DNA of 64,000 nucleotides from Rhodococcus opacus B4. GTDB taxonomy: Bacteria; Actinomycetota; Actinomycetes; Mycobacteriales; Mycobacteriaceae. The first letter of the stretch is position 1. Every line of letters starts with the position of its first letter. The notes under the pieces are model-generated. The model was given only the letters and a program-made list of their open reading frames with translations. It ran no database searches and was not told the DNA's origin. The position numbers and the translations under genes were made by a program. This document shows, in pieces, positions 44,478-56,162 of the stretch. The stretch is taken from NCBI RefSeq assembly GCF_000010805.1, contig NC_012522.1:6510001-6574000 (forward strand), written 5' to 3'.

Positions 44478-44811
44478 ACTCGGCTCGGCCTTCCTACTCC
44501 GGTGAATGCCGGTATCCGCCGGCTCCGCTCAGGCTAGCGTCCCCTCAGCTTCCGGCCCCACCGCACACGCGAGACGGGCCGAATTCGACGTGGCGCAGAT
44601 CACTTTACGCTGGTCGGGCATGCCCCGCGAAGCCGGCGATGCGCGAAGTAGCCGTTCGGGCGGGTAGTATTCACGTGGCCGCGATGCCTGTACTGGGCGA
44701 TCTACCATCGCCTCGACGAGGATTCTGAATCGAGATGACAAGGCGGCCGCCAGAAAGCCGTGCGAGGGAACTTTCGCGTGGCCGAATCAACTCAGCCAGG
44801 AGAGCCACCGC
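44478..44811. other. Long upstream region of typA
   Basis: The 334 bases separate the 58-codon gene (reverse) from typA. AGGAGAG stands nine bases before typA GTG 44812. A TAGTATT near 44665 could be the typA -10, which would leave a leader of about 140 bases. No riboswitch or attenuator structure was recognised. Confidence 0.45.
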
Positions 44812-46719
<1,908 letters not shown>

Positions 46720-46755
46720 TCGGCGCGTCCGACCACGTCATACACAACCGGGCGG

Positions 46756-46790
46756 ATGTACCTTCGGTCGATCGGCGACCGAAGGTACAT
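46756..46790 (+). terminator. Hairpin after typA
   Basis: ATGTACCTTCGGTCG and CGACCGAAGGTACAT form a perfect 15-base stem around ATCGG, 36 bases after the typA stop. No long U-tract follows, but position and stem strength fit a terminator that separates typA from lpqW. Confidence 0.75.
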
Positions 46791-46841
46791 TCGCTCGTGG
46801 GTTTCCGGAGCCTTCCGGTATCTCTGAGGAAAGGCGGCGCG

Positions 46842-48662
46842 GTGGGTGCTGGGGGTCGGCTCGAGAGAGTTCGAGGAGTGCGGGGCCGAAGGCGCAGGAA
46901 CGGTGCGGCAGTGACCGCACTCGTGCTTGCACTGTCGACGGCGGCACTCACGGCGTGCACCGCGGATCCGCCCCCGCCGGTCGAGAGCACCGACAGCCCC
47001 AAGCCGACGGTGTCGCCGACCGAGAAGCAGCCCGTCGTCGTCGCGATCGACGACGTGGGCAGCGGATTCAACCCGCACCTGCTGTCGGACCAGTCGCCGG
47101 CGAACTCCGCGGTCAGCGCCCTCGTGCTGCCGAGTCCGTTCCGGCCGGTGCCCGACCCCGCACACCCGGGCGGCAGCACCTGGATTCCCGACGCCTCCCT
47201 CGTCGTCTCCGCGGACGTCACGTCGCAGGAACCGTTCACCGTGACGTACCAGCTCCGGAACGAGGCGCAATGGTCCGACGGCGCACCCATCGCCGCCGAG
47301 GACTTCCGTTATCTGTGGCAGCAGATGATCAGCGCCCCCGGCGTGGTCGACCCCGCCGGCTACGACCTGATCCAGGACGTCCGGTCCTCGGGCGGCGGCA
47401 AGACGGTCACCGTCGTGATGAAGGCCGCGTACCCGGCGTGGCGTGAACTCTTCACCGACCTCCTGCCCTCGCACCTCATCAAGGATTCGCCGGGCGGCTT
47501 CGCCACCGGTCTGGCCGAGAACATCCCGGTGTCGGGCGGGCACTTCCACATCAAGTCGATCGACCGCGGCCGCGACGAGATCCTGCTCGAACGCAACGAC
47601 CGGTTCTGGGACAAGCCGGCGACCCCCGACCAGATCCTGATGCGGCGCGACGGCACCCCGTCGCAGCTCGCCGACTCGATGCGCAACAACGACACCCAGA
47701 TCGTCCAGATTCACGGGGGCACAGCGACTTCCGCTCAGCTCGCGGCGATCCCGACGGTCCGGACCGGCGCGTCGTTCCAGCCCCGTGGACTCGACCTCAC
47801 GCTGAACGGCCGGGTGCCCGAACTCGCCGACGTCCGGGTGCGGAAGAGTCTGCTGAACCTGCTGGACACCGACCTGCTCGCCGTCGTCGGCGCAGGCAGC
47901 GAGGCCTCGGCGGTCCCGGCGCGCTCGCAGGTCTACGCCCCCTCCGATCCCGGGTACACCGCGACCGCACCCGCGCGGCCGAGTCGCGAACAGGTGCTGG
48001 CGCAGCTGGCCGAATACGGTTACGTCGCCGAAACGCCCACGGGCACCGTGGTTCCCGCAGGTACGGCGGCGCCGACCCGGCTCGTCCGCGAGGGCGTCCC
48101 GCTCACGCTCGTCATCGGCACACCCGAGGGCGACGACACCGCGAGCGCCGTCGCCAACACGGCGGCCGACCAGTTGCGTGGCGCCGGCATCGATGCCACC
48201 GTGACGTCACTGCCCGCCGAGGAGTTGTACGGGGAGTCGCTGAGCAAGGGCGACATCGGAGCGGTCGTCGGCTGGTCGCGCGCCGGGTCGGACCCGGCGA
48301 CGGCACTGGCGTCCCGGCACAGCTGTCCGCCCGCGGTCGTCGCGACCACCCAGCCGAACACCGAAACCGCCGGCCCCGAACGTGATTCGGTATCGGAGGC
48401 AGAGGCCCCATCGAACCTGTCGGGAGTCTGCGACCCCACCCTGCAGCCGTCCATCGACGCCGCGCTGCGCGGGGTCGGGGATGTGCCGCAGGCCCTCGCC
48501 GAGGCCGATCGCAGGCTCTGGGACCTGGCCGCCGTGCTGCCGATCATGCAGGACCGCACACTGGTCGCGGCCGGGCCGGGCGTCGACGGGGTATCGCTGT
48601 CGGGCGCGGTGCCGGTCGGAATATTCAGTGACGCAGCAGACTGGAGCAGGATCAAGGAATGA
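46842..48662 (+). CDS. lpqW: LpqW-like substrate-binding lipoprotein
   Basis: The 606-residue precursor has a lipobox LTAC with Cys39 when read from GTG 46842, which is preceded by AGGAAAGG at a good distance; starts at 46797 or 46878 are in frame. The mature part is a peptide-binding-protein fold (SBP_bac_5), with [20 protein letters not shown] near residue 130. No ABC transporter genes are adjacent. Next to typA and mshB this is the counterpart of Rv1166 LpqW, which steers intermediates between PIM and lipoarabinomannan synthesis, and PimE is encoded nearby. Its stop overlaps mshB by four bases. Confidence 0.85.
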   Translation: MGAGGRLERVRGVRGRRRRNGAAVTALVLALSTAALTACTADPPPPVESTDSPKPTVSPTEKQPVVVAIDDVGSGFNPHLLSDQSPANSAVSALVLPSPFRPVPDPAHPGGSTWIPDASLVVSADVTSQEPFTVTYQLRNEAQWSDGAPIAAEDFRYLWQQMISAPGVVDPAGYDLIQDVRSSGGGKTVTVVMKAAYPAWRELFTDLLPSHLIKDSPGGFATGLAENIPVSGGHFHIKSIDRGRDEILLERNDRFWDKPATPDQILMRRDGTPSQLADSMRNNDTQIVQIHGGTATSAQLAAIPTVRTGASFQPRGLDLTLNGRVPELADVRVRKSLLNLLDTDLLAVVGAGSEASAVPARSQVYAPSDPGYTATAPARPSREQVLAQLAEYGYVAETPTGTVVPAGTAAPTRLVREGVPLTLVIGTPEGDDTASAVANTAADQLRGAGIDATVTSLPAEELYGESLSKGDIGAVVGWSRAGSDPATALASRHSCPPAVVATTQPNTETAGPERDSVSEAEAPSNLSGVCDPTLQPSIDAALRGVGDVPQALAEADRRLWDLAAVLPIMQDRTLVAAGPGVDGVSLSGAVPVGIFSDAADWSRIKE

Positions 48663-49537
48663 GTGAGCGGCGACTTCTGCTGGTCCATGCCCATCCCGAC
48701 GACGAGACCCTCACCACCGGGGGCACCATCGCGCGTTACGCCGCCGACGGTGCCGACGTCCACGTCCTGACGTGCACGCTCGGCGAGGAAGGCGAGGTGA
48801 TCGGCGACGAGTGGGCGCACCTGGTCGCCGGCGCCGCCGACCAGCTGGGCGGGTTCCGGATCGGCGAGCTGACGTCCGCGCTGTCGTCTCTCGGTGCGGG
48901 TCGGCCACGATTCCTCCTCGGGGCGGGACGCTTCCGTGACTCCGGCATGGCGGGTACGGCGTCGGCGGCGAACCCGCGCGCCTTCGTCAACGCCGACCCG
49001 GACGCGGTGACCGCGGCGATCGTGGCGGTCATCCGCGACGTGCGGCCGCACGTCGTGGTCACGTACGACCCGGACGGCGGATACGGGCACCCCGACCACA
49101 TCCAGGCGCACCGGATCGTCACGGCGGCGGTCGAGGCGGCAGGAACCGAACGGTTCCCCGACGCGGGCGTCCCCTGGGACGTCGCGAAGCTGTACTGGAC
49201 GGTGACCGAGGCGAGCGCGCTCGAGGCGGGCCTCTGCCGGATCGGCGACCTTCCCGACGGCTGGCGCCTGCCCGAGCCCGGCGAACTCCCCAGCGTGCCG
49301 GACGGCGACGTGACGACGGTGATCGACGTGCGGGGCGTGCTCGACGCGAAGCGGAACGCGCTGTCGGCGCACGCCACCCAGGTGACCGTGGCGCCGAGCG
49401 GCACCGAGTACGCGCTCTCCAACGACATCGCGCAGCCGATCCTGGTGGAGGAGCACTTCGTGCTGGTGCGCGGCGCCCTCGGGGATCGGGACGCAGACGG
49501 CAGGGAGTGGGACCTCTTCGCCGGCGTGGGCCACTGA
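48659..49537 (+). CDS. mshB: Mycothiol deacetylase MshB
   Basis: The 292-residue zinc enzyme N-deacetylates GlcNAc-inositol in mycothiol biosynthesis. Metal ligands His12 and Asp15 lie in [14 protein letters not shown], and His147 in [12 protein letters not shown]; Asp14 is the likely general base. The sequence [15 protein letters not shown] is typical of MshB rather than of the mycothiol conjugate amidase Mca. It is translationally coupled to lpqW by an ATGA overlap. Mycothiol is the major thiol of actinobacteria, consistent with the catalase nearby in oxidative defence. Confidence 0.95.
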   Translation: MSERRLLLVHAHPDDETLTTGGTIARYAADGADVHVLTCTLGEEGEVIGDEWAHLVAGAADQLGGFRIGELTSALSSLGAGRPRFLLGAGRFRDSGMAGTASAANPRAFVNADPDAVTAAIVAVIRDVRPHVVVTYDPDGGYGHPDHIQAHRIVTAAVEAAGTERFPDAGVPWDVAKLYWTVTEASALEAGLCRIGDLPDGWRLPEPGELPSVPDGDVTTVIDVRGVLDAKRNALSAHATQVTVAPSGTEYALSNDIAQPILVEEHFVLVRGALGDRDADGREWDLFAGVGH

Positions 49538-49636
49538 CCGCAGGTACCTGTGACCGGCGTTACGTATTACACTGTGGCGCACGTCACGCAGCGGCCGCGG
49601 TCGAGTCCGTGTGACACCCGTCAGGAGAGGCGATAG

Positions 49637-49795
49637 ATGTACAACTGGGATGTTCAGAACGCCATCGTCGCGTTCGTCGATACGCTCCGGCCGTCGTGGC
49701 CGGCCCAGCACGACCTGTACTACAGCGTGCTGTACGGATTCGCCGACATGCAGAGCCATTTGCTGACCCTGCTGGGCTACCCGCCCGTCGCCTGA
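49637..49795 (+). CDS. 52-residue aromatic small protein
   Basis: ATG 49637 is preceded by AGGAGAGG seven bases upstream, a near-perfect site. The product begins MYNWDVQNAIVAFVDTLRPS and ends LLTLLGYPPVA; it has many aromatic residues and two amphipathic helices (residues 4-18 and 25-46), no signal peptide and no cysteine. A TTACACT about 65 bases upstream may be its -10. I recognise no family. Size, composition and lack of export signal again recall short mycolate-membrane porin peptides, but this is only a guess. It lies between mshB and the Rv1171-like gene. Confidence 0.55.
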   Translation: MYNWDVQNAIVAFVDTLRPSWPAQHDLYYSVLYGFADMQSHLLTLLGYPPVA

Positions 49796-49809
49796 TCCAC
49801 TATTGACGC

Positions 49810-50238
49810 ATGACCGTCGGCACCGCAGCGAAACCCGGGCACCTCGACGCTTTGGGGAGGGTCACCCTCGCGCTGCTGGTGTTCGACGGTTTTCTGTGTG
49901 CCGTCCTGTCGGTGCTCTTCCTGCCCAGCTACCTCGGTGCCACGCCGTTTCCGATCAGCATCCTCGCTGCCGCGGTCGCCAATCTGGCGCTGGTGATCGC
50001 CGCCCGGTCCACGACCGGCCGGGTCCGGTCGGGAGTGCTGCCGCTCGCCGGCTGGGGATTCGGTTTCCTGCTCTGCATGTTCGGTGGTCCGGGCGGCGAC
50101 GTGCTCATGCTCGCGTCCGTCTGGACGCTCCTGCTCCTGTTCGGCGCGCTGCTGCCCGCAGCGGTCTACCTGTGGAAGGTCAGCGCCAAGGCGGCCTTCG
50201 GGGCTGTTTCGCCTCCGGAACGCGAGGGTACGCGGTAG
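49810..50238 (+). CDS. Conserved membrane protein, Rv1171-like
   Basis: The 142-residue protein has four helices (about 15-38, 45-64, 75-92 and 96-120) with short basic loops, and it sits where M. tuberculosis has Rv1171 (after mshB, before fbiC). The family is restricted to actinobacteria and its function is unknown. It follows the 52-residue gene by 14 bases, so the two may be cotranscribed. The C-terminus is a short charged tail. Confidence 0.75.
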   Translation: MTVGTAAKPGHLDALGRVTLALLVFDGFLCAVLSVLFLPSYLGATPFPISILAAAVANLALVIAARSTTGRVRSGVLPLAGWGFGFLLCMFGGPGGDVLMLASVWTLLLLFGALLPAAVYLWKVSAKAAFGAVSPPEREGTR

Positions 50239-50268
50239 CCACCAGCAGTCTGCTGAAGGAGCATCGCG

Positions 50269-51786
50269 ATGACAGACCAGAACTTCACGACCGACGACGC
50301 CGGCATCCCGGTCACGAGTGACGAACACTCGCTCACCATCGGGACGGACGGGCCCATCCTCCTCCAGGACCACTACCTGATCGAGAAGATGGCCCAGTTC
50401 AACCGCGAACGCGTTGCGGAACGCCAACCGCACGCGAAGGGGGGCGGGGCGTTCGGACGGTTCGAAGTCACCGAGGACGTCTCCGCCTACACGAAAGCCG
50501 ATCTCTTCCAGCCCGGGAAGAAGACGGATCTGCTGATCAGATTCTCGTCCGTCGCCGGCGAGCGCGGCAGCCCGGACACGTGGCGCGACCCCCGCGGGTT
50601 CGCGATCAAGTTCTACACCGACCAGGGCAACTACGACATGGTCGGAAACAACACCCCCGTCTTCTTCATGCGCGACCCCATGAAGTTCCAGGACTTCATC
50701 CGCTCGCAGAAGCGGCGCGCCGACAACAACCTTCGCGACCACGACATGCAGTGGGACTTCTGGACGCTGTCCCCGGAATCTGCGCACCAGGTCACCTGGC
50801 TCATGGGCGACCGCGGCATCCCGCGCACGTGGCGGCACATGAACGGATACTCGAGCCACACGTACATGTGGGTGAACGCCGCGGGCGAGAAGTTCTGGGT
50901 GAAGTACCACTTCAAGACCGACCAGGGCATCGAGTTCTTCACGCAGCACGAGGGCGACCAGATGGCGGCCATGGACACCGATTACCACACCCGGGACCTG
51001 TGGGAGCACATCGACGGCGGCGAGTACCCGAGCTGGACCCTGAACATGCAGATCATGCCGTTCGAGGATGCGGACGACTACCGGTTCAACCCGTTCGACC
51101 TCACCAAGGTGTGGCCGCACGGCGACTACCCGCTGATCCCCGTGGGCAGAATGACACTCGACCGCAATCCCACGGACTACCACTGCGAGATCGAGCAGGC
51201 CGCGTTCGAGCCCAGCAATCTGGTTCCCGGAATCGGCCCGAGCCCCGACAAGATGCTCGTCGGCCGGCTGTTCTCCTACCCGGACGCCCACCGCTACCGG
51301 ATCGGCGCCAACTACAAGGAACTGCCGGTCAACCGGCCGCACGTCCCCGTCCGCTCGTACTCGAAGGACGGCAACATGCGGCACCACAACCCGGGTGATC
51401 CGGTGTACGTGCCGAATTCGAAGGGCGGGCCGCACGCCGACCCGTCGCAGGTCGGGGAGACTGCCACCTGGTACGCCGCCGGCGACATGGTCCGCTCGCC
51501 CTACGCGCCCCACAAGGAGGACGACGACTGGGGCCAGGCGGGGACGATGGTCCGTGACGTACTCGACGACGCCGGCCGTGACCGTCTGGTGGACAACATC
51601 GTCGGGCATCTGCTGAACGGCGTCAGCGAACCGATCCTGGCGAAGGCGTTCGAGTACTGGCGCAACGTCGACAAGACGCTCGGCGACCGGATCGCTGACG
51701 GGGTGTCGAAGAAGCAGTCCGAGACGGATCCCAAGGCGGGGGAGCAGGCCAATCCGGCGCGCAGCAGCGCGCAGGCGAAGGCTTAA
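50269..51786 (+). CDS. katA: Monofunctional haem catalase
   Basis: The 505-residue enzyme is a small-subunit (clade 3 type) catalase. The distal His55 lies in [13 protein letters not shown], Asn128 in [10 protein letters not shown], and the haem-ligand Tyr337 in [14 protein letters not shown]. It decomposes hydrogen peroxide in the cytosol. AAGGAG eight bases before ATG 50269 sets the start. The C-terminus has a lysine- and alanine-rich tail. Its stop overlaps that of the convergent VOC gene by four bases. No FurA-type regulator is adjacent. Confidence 0.96.
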   Translation: MTDQNFTTDDAGIPVTSDEHSLTIGTDGPILLQDHYLIEKMAQFNRERVAERQPHAKGGGAFGRFEVTEDVSAYTKADLFQPGKKTDLLIRFSSVAGERGSPDTWRDPRGFAIKFYTDQGNYDMVGNNTPVFFMRDPMKFQDFIRSQKRRADNNLRDHDMQWDFWTLSPESAHQVTWLMGDRGIPRTWRHMNGYSSHTYMWVNAAGEKFWVKYHFKTDQGIEFFTQHEGDQMAAMDTDYHTRDLWEHIDGGEYPSWTLNMQIMPFEDADDYRFNPFDLTKVWPHGDYPLIPVGRMTLDRNPTDYHCEIEQAAFEPSNLVPGIGPSPDKMLVGRLFSYPDAHRYRIGANYKELPVNRPHVPVRSYSKDGNMRHHNPGDPVYVPNSKGGPHADPSQVGETATWYAAGDMVRSPYAPHKEDDDWGQAGTMVRDVLDDAGRDRLVDNIVGHLLNGVSEPILAKAFEYWRNVDKTLGDRIADGVSKKQSETDPKAGEQANPARSSAQAKA

Positions 51787-52160
51787 TCCTCGTACGCCAC
51801 CGGGTGCCGGGGTTGGTACAGCATCATCTCGCCCGCTCCCGGGATCTTCAGGGCGGTGGTGAGGCCGTACCCGTCGTCGCGGATTCCGCGGGTGAACTCG
51901 GCGCCCTTGGCCTCGAGTTCCGCGACCGTCGACTCGATGTCTTCGCACATCAGCGAGATCTCGTGGTGCGGCCTCGTCGACCACGGTTCGCCGCCCCGAT
52001 CGTCCGAGGTGGGATGCACTCCCATCTCGGACGGTCCGGTGCCGAAGATCAGCCACCCGCCCCCGGCGTCGACGTGGGGCCAGCCGAGAACGTCGCGGAA
52101 GAAGGCGCGGGCGGCGTCGGCGTCGTCCGCGTAGACCAGAGTGTGCACAGCTGTGATCAT
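51783..52160 (-). CDS. VOC superfamily (glyoxalase/bleomycin-resistance-like) protein
   Basis: The 125-residue protein is a paired beta-alpha-beta-beta-beta unit: [20 protein letters not shown] for the first module and [20 protein letters not shown] for the second, ending in [15 protein letters not shown]. Such proteins act as dioxygenases, glyoxalases or antibiotic-binding proteins; metal ligands could be His6, Glu in the middle strand and Glu in GEMMLYQ. Function unknown. It is divergent from the HEM4 gene with 39 bases between starts. Confidence 0.85.
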   Translation of the reverse strand: MITAVHTLVYADDADAARAFFRDVLGWPHVDAGGGWLIFGTGPSEMGVHPTSDDRGGEPWSTRPHHEISLMCEDIESTVAELEAKGAEFTRGIRDDGYGLTTALKIPGAGEMMLYQPRHPVAYED

Positions 52161-52199
52161 GTGGGCAGCTTAGTGCGATCCGTCCGTCACACTGGGAGA

Positions 52200-53033
52200 A
52201 TGTCGAACGACGAACTTTCCGGACTGACCATCGCCGTCACCGCCGAACGCCGGGCAGCCGAGTTCATCACGCTCCTCGAGCGGCACGGCGCCGCCATCGT
52301 CCACACCCCGGCCATCCACGTGCTTCCGCTCGTCGACGACTCCGATCTGCGCGCCCGCACCGCCGATCTCATCGCGTCGCCGCCGGACCTCCTCGTGGTC
52401 AGCACCGCCGTCGGATTCCGGGGGTGGCTGGACGCGGCGCGGGCCTGGGACGAGGAGGACGCGCTGCTCACCGCCCTGCAGTCGGCGCGGATCATCACCC
52501 GCGGGCCCAAGGCGAAGGGCGCCGTCCGCGGCGCCGGCCTGCGCGAGGAGTGGTCGCCCGACACCGAATCGTCCGAGGAAGTGCACGAACATCTCGTGGC
52601 CCAGGGCGTGCGCGGACTACGCGTCGCGGTCCAGTTGCACGGCACCATCACCGAGTGGGAGCCGATGACCGACCTGAGCGTCTCCCTCGCCGGCGCCGGG
52701 GCGGACACGACGGCCGTGTCGGTGTACCGGTGGATCAGACCCGAGAACCAGCAGCCACTGTCGACGCTGCTCGACCGGATCATCCGCGCCGAGGTCGACG
52801 CCGTCACCTTCACCAGCGCACCGGCCGTGTCCTCGCTGCTCAGCACCGCGAAAGACACCGACCGGGTCGACGCCCTCCTGCACGCGTTCCACGGTCCCGT
52901 CGCACCCGTCTGCGTCGGTGCCGTGACGGCCTCGCCGCTCACCGTCCTCGGCGTGGACACCATGCAACCCGCCCGCCCCCGGCTCGGCAGCCTGGCCAAG
53001 TACATCATCGAGGAACTCCCGAAGCGGCGGTGA
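52200..53033 (+). CDS. Uroporphyrinogen-III synthase family (HEM4) protein
   Basis: The 277-residue protein has two HEM4-type Rossmann-like lobes: GLTIAVTAERRAAEFITLLE with TPAIHVLPL in the first, and VYRWIRPENQQPLSTLLDRI with DAVTFTSAPAVSSLL in the second. It may make uroporphyrinogen III, but it stands away from other haem genes. It could also be related to the nitrate regulator NnaR, which has the same fold plus a C-terminal DNA-binding domain; that domain is absent here. GGGAG stands just before ATG 52200. Confidence 0.85.
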   Translation: MSNDELSGLTIAVTAERRAAEFITLLERHGAAIVHTPAIHVLPLVDDSDLRARTADLIASPPDLLVVSTAVGFRGWLDAARAWDEEDALLTALQSARIITRGPKAKGAVRGAGLREEWSPDTESSEEVHEHLVAQGVRGLRVAVQLHGTITEWEPMTDLSVSLAGAGADTTAVSVYRWIRPENQQPLSTLLDRIIRAEVDAVTFTSAPAVSSLLSTAKDTDRVDALLHAFHGPVAPVCVGAVTASPLTVLGVDTMQPARPRLGSLAKYIIEELPKRR

Positions 53034-53049
53034 CGGTCCTCCCGACCGT

Positions 53050-53096
53050 ACGAACGGGACGTCCGTTGCGTCAGATCGAACGGGCGTCCCGTTCGT
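53050..53096. terminator. Bidirectional hairpin between the HEM4 and udgB genes
   Basis: ACGAACGGGACG and CGTCCCGTTCGT are a perfect 12-base stem. CCGTT and AACGG inside extend it after a one-base mismatch, around GCGTCAGATCG. It lies 16 bases after the HEM4 stop and just beyond the udgB stop, serving both. Confidence 0.8.
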
Positions 53097-53112
53097 CCGG
53101 GGAGCTGGGGCG

Positions 53113-53826
53113 TCAGCCGCTCAGCCCGGCCACCCGTGCGGCGTCGGAGAGCACCGACTCGAGCATGGCGGGGGTGAGCCGGCCGGTGAACGTGTTCTGC
53201 TGGCTGACGTGATAGCACCCGAACAGATGCAGGGGACGTTCGGGGCCGGCCAGTTCGACGTGCGCACCGTGCCCGAACTTGGGTCGCGGCCGGGGGACGG
53301 CCCAGCCGGCGTCGTCGAGGACGGGCAGCAGCGATTGCCAGCCGAACCCGCCGAGCACGATCACCGACCGCAGGCCGGGTTGCAGGATGCGCAGTTCGGC
53401 GTCGAGCCAGCGGCGGCAGTTGTCGCGTTCCTCGGGGGTGGGCTTGTTCGCGGGCGGCGCACAGTGCACCGGGGACGTGATCCGGACGCCGAACAGTTCG
53501 AGGCCGTCGCCGATGTGGGTGGCGGTGGGCTGGCTCGCCAGACCCACGGCGTGCAGGGCGGCGTAGAGGAAGTCGCCGCTGCGATCGCCGGTGAACATGC
53601 GCCCGGTCCGGTTCGCGCCGTGCGCGGCGGGGGCGAGACCGACGATCAGCAGCGGCGCGTCGGCCGGACCGAATCCGGGAACAGGCCGGCCCCAATAGGT
53701 TTCGTCGCGGAACGAGGCGCGTTTCTCGCGCGCAACCTGCTCCCGCCACTCGACGAGGCGGGGGCAGGCCCGGCATTCGATCAACTGTGCGTCCAGGCCG
53801 GCGATATCGGTCAGCGCCGCGCCCAC
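53113..53826 (-). CDS. udgB: Uracil-DNA glycosylase, family 5 (UdgB)
   Basis: The 237-residue enzyme is a 4Fe-4S uracil glycosylase. It has CRACPRL (Cys18 and Cys21 as cluster ligands), motif A GLAPAAHGANRTG (residues 63-75), in which the usual catalytic Asp/Asn position is Ala, as in UdgB, and motif B HVSQQNTFTGRLT. It removes uracil, ethenocytosine or hypoxanthine from double-stranded DNA. M. tuberculosis Rv1259 is the counterpart. GTG 53826 lies inside the end of the PH-domain gene (16-base overlap), so it is the last gene of a three-gene unit. Confidence 0.92.
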   Translation of the reverse strand: MGAALTDIAGLDAQLIECRACPRLVEWREQVAREKRASFRDETYWGRPVPGFGPADAPLLIVGLAPAAHGANRTGRMFTGDRSGDFLYAALHAVGLASQPTATHIGDGLELFGVRITSPVHCAPPANKPTPEERDNCRRWLDAELRILQPGLRSVIVLGGFGWQSLLPVLDDAGWAVPRPRPKFGHGAHVELAGPERPLHLFGCYHVSQQNTFTGRLTPAMLESVLSDAARVAGLSG

Positions 53827-55352
53827 ACGTCACCTCCGCCGGGAGTCACCGACTCGATGAGCGACCACGCCTGGTCGGCAGGCAGATCGATCACCAGGTA
53901 CTTTCCGGTGCCGGCGGGGGTCGCGGCGATGACGGTCGCCACCCCGGCCCGCCGCTGGAAGAACGTCTGGCGGACGGTCCACCCGATGATGCCGTCGGCC
54001 TCCAGACTGTCGCGGGCACGGTCGAGGGAGCCGCTGCCGGTGATCAACCATCCGGGCAGCACCGCATGTCCGAGGCCCCGGTACCGATCCCACGCCAGCG
54101 CCACACCGCCGACGGCGAGGGCGACGATCCCGGCCCACACGGCCCAGAACACGGGCCGGTCGACGATCAGGAACACCAGAGCGACGGCGAGCGCGATCTC
54201 GGCGGGGATCAGCGCCCGGGTGTAGCGCCGGCGTGCGGCGACCGGGCCGTGAGCCGTGAGCGGGACCGCGGCCTGGCGGTGGTCGCCGATGACGGTGGCC
54301 ATCACCCGCTCCGCCTCCGCGCGTGGCGCCTGGGGGAGCAGCAGCGAGGATTCGCGCCTCTCGGCGCTGACGCCGGTCATGACGGCGTCCAGTCGCGCAC
54401 CGCCGGCGAGCCGCAGGAGCAGCGGTTCCTTCAGCGTCGTACCGCGGAGCCGGGCGCGATCGAGCGTGGTCTGGCGGGTCTTCAACAGGCCGTGGCTGAC
54501 GTGCAGGGTGCGGCCGTTGTCCGTCAGCGTCATGTTGCCGTAGGTCAGCAGGTACCGAACGCAGGCGAGCGCGCTGGCGGCGATCAGGAGGACGATGCTC
54601 CCGACGACGACGGCCACGGCGATTCCGACGCGCTCGGCGGATTCGATTCCCTCGGCGACCGTCGACGAGCGGGCAATCTTCGCGCCGATTCCGTACTGGA
54701 ACGCGAGTCCGACGATCGCCGCGATGGTCACCACCCCGGTCACCGAGAACGGGGCGTAGCGGACCCAGCCCGGAGTCCAGTGGCCGATCTCGGTCACCGC
54801 AGGTTCCTGCGTGACCGCGGTGTGCTCGACCTCGGGGGAGGGCTGACGGGCGAGGAGCGCGGCGCGCAGGTCGGGAACCAGCCCGGTCGAGAGCGCGTTG
54901 AGTTCGAATTTCGCCGCGTCCGGTTTGGACCCCACCTGCTGGCCGGTGCCGATGCGCACGATCGACAGCCCGAGCAGCCGATGCAGCACCCCCGCCTCCA
55001 CGTCGACGGAACGGATCCGGTTGCGCGGGACCGACAGCAGGCGTTTGCGGAACAGGCCCTGCCGCAGCTGCACGTGGACCGGGCCGATGCGGTAACTCGT
55101 CGTGAACCACCGTGAGACGCCGAACACCACGAACACGACAATCGCGACGAGACTCCACACGTGGTTGCCGCTCTGGGTGCCGATCACCAGCGAAATCAGC
55201 AACACCGGCAGGAGTTTGACGATCTCGTTCACGGGGTGAACCAGCAGCATCCGGCGGTTCAGGCGCAACCAGGGCTGCTCCTCCTCCGCGGCGACCGCGG
55301 CCTCGCCGTGCGCGATCGGCGGAGCGATGCCCGGTTCCGGTGCCGCACTCAT
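53811..55352 (-). CDS. Membrane protein with repeated bacterial PH (YdbT-like) domains
   Basis: The 513-residue protein has six to seven helices in three pairs (about 42-80, 225-275, 365-400), each followed by a bacterial PH domain. The first contains TSYRIGPVHVQLRQGLFRKR, the second LTYGNMTLTDNGRTLHVSHG, and the third TFFQRRAGVATVIAATPAGT. This is the layout of YdbT proteins, whose role is linked to membrane stress. It overlaps its partner, the YdbS-like gene, by four bases (ATGA), and udgB by 16. Confidence 0.85.
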   Translation of the reverse strand: MSAAPEPGIAPPIAHGEAAVAAEEEQPWLRLNRRMLLVHPVNEIVKLLPVLLISLVIGTQSGNHVWSLVAIVVFVVFGVSRWFTTSYRIGPVHVQLRQGLFRKRLLSVPRNRIRSVDVEAGVLHRLLGLSIVRIGTGQQVGSKPDAAKFELNALSTGLVPDLRAALLARQPSPEVEHTAVTQEPAVTEIGHWTPGWVRYAPFSVTGVVTIAAIVGLAFQYGIGAKIARSSTVAEGIESAERVGIAVAVVVGSIVLLIAASALACVRYLLTYGNMTLTDNGRTLHVSHGLLKTRQTTLDRARLRGTTLKEPLLLRLAGGARLDAVMTGVSAERRESSLLLPQAPRAEAERVMATVIGDHRQAAVPLTAHGPVAARRRYTRALIPAEIALAVALVFLIVDRPVFWAVWAGIVALAVGGVALAWDRYRGLGHAVLPGWLITGSGSLDRARDSLEADGIIGWTVRQTFFQRRAGVATVIAATPAGTGKYLVIDLPADQAWSLIESVTPGGGDVWARR

Positions 55353-55849
55353 GTGGCGTCACCGACATTGGTGCCCGCGATCTCGGTGAGCCGCGCGACG
55401 GTGCGGTCGGCGGTGTCCTGATCGAGCGCGGCGATCTTGACGGCACCCGCGGACGACGCCGTCGTGACGGTGACGGTCGCGAGCCCCAGCATGCGGTCGA
55501 CGGGCCCGCGTTCGGTGTCGACGGTCTGGATGCGGGAGATGGGCGCGATGCGCCGTTCCTGGGTGAACCAGCCGCTGCGGGTGTAGACCGCGGTGTCGCT
55601 GATCTCCCACCGATGCACCCGGTACCGCCAGAGCGGGACGACGGCGACGTGGACGATCGCGAGAACGACGGTGATCGCGAGGACCGTGACGTGGACCCAC
55701 ACGGGCCACCAGTGGAAGACGAGAGCGACGACCTGCACGACGAAGACGGGAAACCAGACGAGGGCGGCGTTGATTGCCCACAGCTGCTTGGCTTTGGGGC
55801 TCGGCCGCCACAGCGGCTCCGCCATGGTGACGGTGGTGGGCACACTCAT
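55349..55849 (-). CDS. Membrane protein with one bacterial PH (YdbS-like) domain
   Basis: The 166-residue protein has two helices (LWAINAALVWFPVFVVQVVA and the next around 47-75) and one PH domain with RWEISDTAVYTRSGWFTQER and RIQTVDTERGPVDRMLGLAT. It pairs with the downstream YdbT-like protein, as in Bacillus subtilis. ATG 55849 is the family start; the longer frame upstream has no conserved sequence. It is divergent from a small acidic protein gene 82 bases away. Confidence 0.85.
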   Translation of the reverse strand: MSVPTTVTMAEPLWRPSPKAKQLWAINAALVWFPVFVVQVVALVFHWWPVWVHVTVLAITVVLAIVHVAVVPLWRYRVHRWEISDTAVYTRSGWFTQERRIAPISRIQTVDTERGPVDRMLGLATVTVTTASSAGAVKIAALDQDTADRTVARLTEIAGTNVGDAT

Positions 55850-55931
55850 GCCCCTACTTTGGCCGTGCCCCGCCATTCTGTCGAGAACGGACCTATGGTG
55901 GGAGGACCCCCGAAGCGAAAGGAGCGCAGAC

Positions 55932-56117
55932 ATGACGTCATTCGATGCGGCCGATTCTCCGGAGGTTCCCGAGGCGGACCGGCTCGAACAGGAAATCGCC
56001 GTCGACGACGACAATTCCGACGAGGTCGAAGAAGTGTCGTCGCTGGAGGTGAACGAGGCAGACGCGGCCGAGCAGAGCCGGGCGGTTCCGGTCGACGAGG
56101 ACTACCCGCGCGGGTAG
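55932..56117 (+). CDS. Small acidic protein, 61 aa
   Basis: AAAGGAG lies seven bases before ATG 55932. The product is strongly acidic: 23 Asp/Glu in 61 residues. It ends in VNEADAAEQSRAVPVDEDYP plus RG, a tail that recurs, from memory, in short actinobacterial proteins of unknown function. It has no signal peptide, cysteine or hydrophobic core and is likely disordered. It precedes fbiC by 45 bases and may share its transcript. Confidence 0.7.
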   Translation: MTSFDAADSPEVPEADRLEQEIAVDDDNSDEVEEVSSLEVNEADAAEQSRAVPVDEDYPRG

Positions 56118-56162
56118 CGATCGCCGCCGCTCGCGGAGTCTGGGTGGCACGGCTCGTCGTCG

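Noticed and set aside
44478-44811. A riboswitch or attenuator in the long typA leader
   Set aside because: No known aptamer pattern, leader peptide or terminator/antiterminator pair could be found.
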